A stretch of DNA of 9,734 bases from Mucilaginibacter sp. Its GTDB lineage: Bacteria > Bacteroidota > Bacteroidia > Sphingobacteriales > Sphingobacteriaceae. The position numbers were made by a program, and so were the translations under genes. Shown here in pieces: positions 6,008 through 9,734 of the stretch. Every line of letters starts with the position of its first letter. The stretch's first letter is position 1. The notes under the pieces are model-generated. The model worked only from the letters and a program-made list of their open reading frames with translations. It was not told the DNA's origin and made no database searches. The stretch is taken from positions 1 to 9,734 of the forward strand of contig JAQBNY010000153.1 of NCBI GenBank assembly GCA_028288315.1. Direction: 5' to 3'.

Positions 6008-7464
6008 GATATTTGAGTGATATAATAGAGGGGGTGGCATTTACCGAATTACAGGGTAGTGCCGATGTAGAAATATCTGCAGTTGTTTTTGATTCGCGCA
6101 AGGTTGTGCCGGGCTGCTTATTTGTAGCCTTAAAAGGTACCGTTGTTGATGGCCATGATTATATTGAGCAAGCCATTAAAGATGGTGCCATTGCTGTGAT
6201 ATGTGAACAGTTGCCAGCCCACGTGACCGGCGAAGTTGATTTTTTAATGGTTGCAGATTCTGCCAAGGCATTGGGTGCAATCGCAGCAAATTTCTATGAA
6301 AATCCATCATCAAACTTAAAGTTGGTTGGTGTTACAGGTACAAACGGTAAAACCACAATAGCTACTTTATTATATAAGCTATTCCGTGATATGGGTTATA
6401 AATGCGGACTGCTTTCGACTGTAGAGAATCAGGTGAATGGCCGTATAGTACCGTCAACCCATACTACGCCAGATCCTGTAGCGCTGAATGAGTTATTGAG
6501 CGAAATGGTTAATGAAGGCTGCGATTATTGTTTTATGGAAGTGAGTTCGCACGCGGTAGCACAGCACCGTATTGAGGGGCTGCGTTTCTCCGGAGGCATA
6601 TTCTCTAACCTTACACATGATCATCTTGATTATCATAAAACTTTCGATAGCTACCTGAAAGCCAAAAAGGCATTCTTTGATGGCCTTCCAAAAAGCGCAT
6701 TCGCCTTAACCAATAGCGATGACAAGAATGGTAATGTAATGTTGCAAAATACGTTGGCGCATAAAAAAACCTACGGATTAAAAAGCATGGCCGATTATAA
6801 GGCCCGTATTATTGAGAACCAATTTGGCGGCTTGTTGCTGAATATTGATGGCGAAGAAGTTTGGTTTAAGCTGGTGGGCGCATTTAATGCATATAATTTA
6901 TTAGCAGTATACGCTACAGCTATGTTGCTTGATCAGGATCGTTCAAAAGTATTAGTTAGCCTAAGCAAATTAACCGGTGCCGAAGGCAGATTTGAATACA
7001 TTGTATCGCCAAGCAAAGTAATTGGTATTGTTGATTATGCCCACACACCAGATGCTGTGCAGAATGTGTTAAGCACTATCCATGATATACGAAAGGGCAA
7101 TGAAAAAGTAATAACTGTTATAGGCTGCGGCGGCGACAGAGATAAAACCAAACGCCCGGTAATGGCCAAGGTTGCCAGTGAATGGAGCGATAAGCTGATA
7201 TTAACATCAGACAACCCGCGCACAGAAGACCCTGCCCAAATTATAAAAGATATGGAAGCAGGCATTGATCCGGCTTTTAAAAGGCATACCGTAAGCATTG
7301 CCGATAGGCGAGAGGCCATTAAAACAGCCTGTATGTTTGCGCAACCAGGCGATATTGTCCTGCTTGCAGGTAAGGGCCACGAAAAATACCAAGAGATAAA
7401 TGGCATAAAGAACCATTTTGATGATATGGAAGAATTACTGGAACAGTTTAAATTAATGAGTTAA
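6004..7464 (+). CDS. murE: UDP-MurNAc-L-Ala-D-Glu:meso-diaminopimelate ligase MurE
   Basis: MurE is the cytoplasmic ATP-dependent ligase that adds the third amino acid to the UDP-MurNAc dipeptide. The 486-residue protein has the three Mur ligase domains: an N-terminal UDP-binding domain (to about 100), a central ATPase domain with P-loop GVTGTNGKTT (109-118) and the SSHAVAQHRIEGL block (181-193), and a C-terminal domain with GRFEYI and VDYAHTPDA (from about 328). The carbamylated lysine is expected at about Lys221 (YLKAKKAF). The substrate-specificity motif reads DNPR (403-406), the signature of meso-diaminopimelate-adding enzymes as opposed to lysine-adding ones. The cell wall is therefore predicted to be the DAP type usual in Gram-negatives. 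The gene overlaps ftsI by ATGA, and mraY follows after 16 bases. Confidence 0.97.
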   Translation: MRYLSDIIEGVAFTELQGSADVEISAVVFDSRKVVPGCLFVALKGTVVDGHDYIEQAIKDGAIAVICEQLPAHVTGEVDFLMVADSAKALGAIAANFYENPSSNLKLVGVTGTNGKTTIATLLYKLFRDMGYKCGLLSTVENQVNGRIVPSTHTTPDPVALNELLSEMVNEGCDYCFMEVSSHAVAQHRIEGLRFSGGIFSNLTHDHLDYHKTFDSYLKAKKAFFDGLPKSAFALTNSDDKNGNVMLQNTLAHKKTYGLKSMADYKARIIENQFGGLLLNIDGEEVWFKLVGAFNAYNLLAVYATAMLLDQDRSKVLVSLSKLTGAEGRFEYIVSPSKVIGIVDYAHTPDAVQNVLSTIHDIRKGNEKVITVIGCGGDRDKTKRPVMAKVASEWSDKLILTSDNPRTEDPAQIIKDMEAGIDPAFKRHTVSIADRREAIKTACMFAQPGDIVLLAGKGHEKYQEINGIKNHFDDMEELLEQFKLMS

Positions 7465-7480
7465 ACCAAAACCATAATCA

Positions 7481-8722
7481 ATGTTATATTACCTGTTTAG
7501 CTATCTGAATAAAAATTACAGTATCCCGGGTGCGGGTGTATTTCAGTACATCACGTTTCGTATGGCTATGGCGGTAATTGTATCCCTGTTAGTGACTACA
7601 GTTTATGGCCGCAGACTGATTGATTACCTGCGCTTTAAACAAGTAGGCGAAACGGTAAGAAATTTAGGTTTAGAAGGCCAAATGCAAAAATCAGGTACAC
7701 CTACAATGGGTGGTATTATAATTCTGTTAGGCATTCTCATCCCTACGCTGCTATTTGCCAAGCTGGAAAACATTTATATTATAATGATGCTGGTTACCAC
7801 CGTTTGGTTGGGCGCTATTGGCTTTTTAGATGATTATATAAAGGTATTTAAAAAGAATAAAGAAGGCTTGGCAGGTAAATTTAAAATTACCGGTCAGGTT
7901 AGTTTGGCACTGTTCATAGGATGGACAATGTATTTTAACACCACCATTACTATGAGGCAGGAAGTTAAGCTGCCGGTTAAGTATGATGTACCTGTAGATT
8001 TTCATATGCGTGGCGATAAACAGGTTTTAACACAAGATATTAAATCGACTAAAACAACAATGCCTTTTTATAAGAACAATGAATTTGATTACGCCAAGGT
8101 GTTGAAGTTTATGGGGCATGGCTATGAACAATACGGGCTGTTGGTGTTCATGTTCTTTGTTATCATCATTATCACCTTTATATCAAACGGGGCTAATATT
8201 ACTGATGGTATTGATGGTTTGGCAACCGGTACATCAGCCATAATCGGACTAACACTGGCTATACTGGCTTATGTTTCTGGTAACACCATGATAGCCGATT
8301 ATTTGAATATTATGTACATCCCTAACTCTGGCGAGCTGGTAATATTTGCCGGTGCATTTGTTGGGGCATGTGTTGGCTTTTTATGGTATAACTCATATCC
8401 GGCACAAGTATTTATGGGTGATACAGGTAGCCTGGCCATAGGTGGTATTATTGCAGTGTTTGCCATTTTAATACGCAAGGAATTATTAATACCGGTGCTG
8501 TGTGGAATATTTGTGATAGAGAACATGTCGGTAATTATTCAGGTGAGCTGGTTTAAAATTACCAAAAAACGTTTTGGCGAAGGCCGCCGGGTATTTTTAA
8601 TGGCGCCCCTGCACCACCATTATCAAAAAAAGGGCTTCCATGAATCAAAGATCGTGACACGTTTCTGGATCATTTGTATCATGCTGGCCATTATAACGGT
8701 TATAACGCTGAAGTTAAGATAA
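7481..8722 (+). CDS. mraY: Phospho-MurNAc-pentapeptide transferase MraY
   Basis: MraY moves phospho-MurNAc-pentapeptide from UDP to undecaprenyl phosphate in the inner membrane, making lipid I. The 413-residue protein has about ten membrane segments. Family motifs are GTPTMGGIII (72-81), FLDDYIKV with catalytic Asp117/Asp118, NGANITDGIDGLATG (236-250), VFMGDTGSLA (310-319) with Asp314, and APLHHHYQKKG (375-385) with the His triplet 378-380. It is about 50 residues longer than E. coli MraY (360). Most of the excess is a polar insert at about 155-195, between predicted membrane segments 4 and 5, in a loop expected to face the periplasm. Similar enlarged forms are, to my knowledge, usual in Bacteroidota. 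The ATG at 7481 has no clear Shine-Dalgarno. murF, which lies between murE and mraY in E. coli, is absent here. Confidence 0.96.
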   Translation: MLYYLFSYLNKNYSIPGAGVFQYITFRMAMAVIVSLLVTTVYGRRLIDYLRFKQVGETVRNLGLEGQMQKSGTPTMGGIIILLGILIPTLLFAKLENIYIIMMLVTTVWLGAIGFLDDYIKVFKKNKEGLAGKFKITGQVSLALFIGWTMYFNTTITMRQEVKLPVKYDVPVDFHMRGDKQVLTQDIKSTKTTMPFYKNNEFDYAKVLKFMGHGYEQYGLLVFMFFVIIIITFISNGANITDGIDGLATGTSAIIGLTLAILAYVSGNTMIADYLNIMYIPNSGELVIFAGAFVGACVGFLWYNSYPAQVFMGDTGSLAIGGIIAVFAILIRKELLIPVLCGIFVIENMSVIIQVSWFKITKKRFGEGRRVFLMAPLHHHYQKKGFHESKIVTRFWIICIMLAIITVITLKLR

Positions 8723-8732
8723 ATAAAAGGAT

Positions 8733-8774
8733 AGAGATAAGAGGTCAGAGTTAAGAGACAAGACAAAAGAATAA
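8733..8774 (+). repeat. Six tandem degenerate heptamers in the mraY-murD gap
   Basis: The 42 bases divide exactly into AGAGATA, AGAGGTC, AGAGTTA, AGAGACA, AGACAAA and AGAATAA, a purine-rich 7-base period that always begins with AGA. The array starts 11 bases after the mraY stop and ends directly against the GTG start of murD; the last unit supplies the TAA that closes the frame upstream. From memory, similar AAGA-type heptamer strings are scattered between genes in Sphingobacteriaceae genomes; this could not be checked. Confidence 0.65.
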
Positions 8775-9734
8775 GTGGAATCAAACAAAAACATATCATC
8801 CAATCCTACTCCTTCTCCTTTAGAGAGGGCCGGGCTTAGGCTTGCTATTCTTGGTGCCGGCGAAAGCGGTGTTGGGGCAGCATACCTTGCCTTGCAGAAG
8901 GGATATGATGTTTTTGTTTCTGATTTTGGGCCTGTTGCAGATCATTATAAACAACAGCTGCAAAGCTGGAACATAAAGTTTGAGGAGAATGGTCATTCTG
9001 AAACGGAGATACTTAATGCCGCAGAAGTGGTAAAAAGTCCGGGGATACCGGATAAGGCGCCAATTGTAAAAAAACTGCTTGAAAAGAATATCCCAATAAT
9101 ATCTGAGATTGAGTTTGCAGGCAGATATACCGATGCCAAAATGATATGCATTACAGGTTCAAACGGTAAAACAACAACCGCAAGCCTTACTTATCATATA
9201 CTTAAAAACGCGGGCTTAAACGTGGGCCTTGCAGGTAACATTGGTAAAAGCTTTGCGTACCAGGTGGCTACCGAAAAATGCGACTATTATGTGCTGGAGA
9301 TAAGCAGCTTTATGCTGGATAATATGTACAAATTTAAGGCGGATATAGCTGTATTGCTAAACATTACGCCAGACCATTTGGATAGGTACGATTACAAGCT
9401 GGAGAACTACGCGGCATCAAAGTTTAGGATAACGCAGAACCAAACCGGTAATGATCATTTTATTTATTGTGCAGATGATGCCGAAACAATAAAAGTGATG
9501 GAAGGCAAAGAGATAGCAGCGCAGCAACTGCCATTCTCAATAGAAAAAAAGATTACTAAGGGAGCATATCTTGATAAAGACAATATTGTCATAAACATAC
9601 ACCAACCACATTTTACAATGTCAATTAACGAACTGGCCCTGCAGGGAAAGCACAACATCTATAACTCAATGGCATCAGGTATTGTTGCCAAGGTGCTTGA
9701 GCTACGCAACGAAACGATGAGGGAGAGCATGGGT
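8775..9734 (+). CDS. murD: UDP-MurNAc-L-alanine:D-glutamate ligase MurD, 3' end beyond window
   Basis: MurD adds D-glutamate to UDP-MurNAc-L-Ala in the cytoplasm, one step before MurE. The frame is open from GTG at 8775 to the window edge (320 codons). A Rossmann-like UDP-binding domain begins LRLAILGAGESGVGAAYLA (21-39). The ATPase domain has P-loop ITGSNGKTTT (126-135), LEISSFMLD (174-182), NITPDHLDRY (196-205) and a probable carbamylated Lys216 (AASKFRI). The last visible block, LQGKHNIYNSMAS, precedes the C-terminal domain, which lies outside. The start is unusual: a stop lies directly upstream (8772-8774), and the only ATG/GTG/TTG codon in frame before the conserved LRLAILGAGESG is this GTG. 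About 20 extra residues (ending PTPSPLERAG) therefore precede the normal MurD start, partly encoded by a palindrome at 8811-8829. No clear Shine-Dalgarno is seen. It follows mraY after 52 bases. Confidence 0.93.
   Translation, partial: MESNKNISSNPTPSPLERAGLRLAILGAGESGVGAAYLALQKGYDVFVSDFGPVADHYKQQLQSWNIKFEENGHSETEILNAAEVVKSPGIPDKAPIVKKLLEKNIPIISEIEFAGRYTDAKMICITGSNGKTTTASLTYHILKNAGLNVGLAGNIGKSFAYQVATEKCDYYVLEISSFMLDNMYKFKADIAVLLNITPDHLDRYDYKLENYAASKFRITQNQTGNDHFIYCADDAETIKVMEGKEIAAQQLPFSIEKKITKGAYLDKDNIVINIHQPHFTMSINELALQGKHNIYNSMASGIVAKVLELRNETMRESMG
8811..8829. repeat. REP-like palindrome within the 5' end of murD
   Basis: CCTTCTC (8811-8817) and GAGAGGG (8823-8829) form a 7-pair stem, one pair being G-U in RNA, around the loop CTTTA, followed by GCCGGGCTTAGG. 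It resembles the CTCTCCTTT-GAGAGGGCCGGGGTGAGG kind of palindrome that I recall as dispersed in many bacterial genomes, including Sphingobacteriaceae. Here it lies in frame in murD and encodes much of PSPLERAG. Family membership is from memory and unverified. Confidence 0.55.

Noticed and set aside
7035..7406. 123-codon open frame on the - strand inside murE
   Set aside because: It lies wholly antisense to a strongly conserved Mur ligase, has no recognisable domain and is explained as a shadow of murE codon use.
9141..9143. First in-frame ATG of murD as the start
   Set aside because: It would remove the whole UDP-binding domain, which is clearly present upstream (LAILGAGESGVG).

Overview
The window looks like chromosomal DNA from a Bacteroidota bacterium, most likely of the Sphingobacteriaceae (Mucilaginibacter/Pedobacter type). 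The base composition is AT-leaning, most starts lack a clear Shine-Dalgarno sequence, and one promoter candidate fits the Bacteroidota -7 consensus TAnnTTTG. The division gene order (mraZ-rsmH-ftsL-ftsI-murE-mraY-murD, no murF), the PASTA-tailed FtsI and the enlarged MraY are all typical of this phylum. The family-level assignment is an inference from protein style; no RNA marker gene is present.

Layout. Bases 1-1005 hold the 3' part of a glycoside hydrolase family 32 (fructan/sucrose hydrolase) gene on the + strand. It converges, with a gap of only 6 bases, on purU (formyltetrahydrofolate deformylase) on the - strand (1836-1012). A 317-bp AT-rich divergent intergenic region (1837-2153) separates purU from the division/cell-wall (dcw) cluster. 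It carries a -7 candidate for purU, several inverted repeats, and a striking 3 x 10-bp direct repeat (GTGGTARAAR, 2084-2113) that matches the known type of MraZ operator.

From 2154 to the right edge lies the dcw operon, all on the + strand: mraZ (regulator), rsmH (16S rRNA m4C1402 methyltransferase), an FtsL-like bitopic protein, ftsI (septal transpeptidase with a C-terminal PASTA domain), murE (meso-DAP-adding ligase), mraY (lipid I synthase) and the first 320 codons of murD (GTG start at 8775, running off the right edge). The first five genes overlap by 4-8 bp and murE-mraY are 16 bp apart, so translation is probably coupled. Together they make cytoplasmic peptidoglycan precursor (MurD, MurE), move it onto lipid (MraY) and crosslink it at the septum (FtsL/FtsI), with MraZ as autoregulator.

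The one irregular junction is mraY-murD. It has a 52-bp gap with six tandem degenerate heptamers (AGAGATA-type), and the only available murD start is a GTG directly after them. Just inside the murD frame is a small REP-like palindrome that appears to encode much of a non-conserved N-terminal extension. An 18-bp perfect palindrome inside the ftsL-like gene is the other notable unexplained structure. No mobile element, CRISPR array, tRNA or rRNA was seen, and I found no convincing previously undescribed multi-gene system; the window is mainly a conserved housekeeping region with some interesting non-coding structure.
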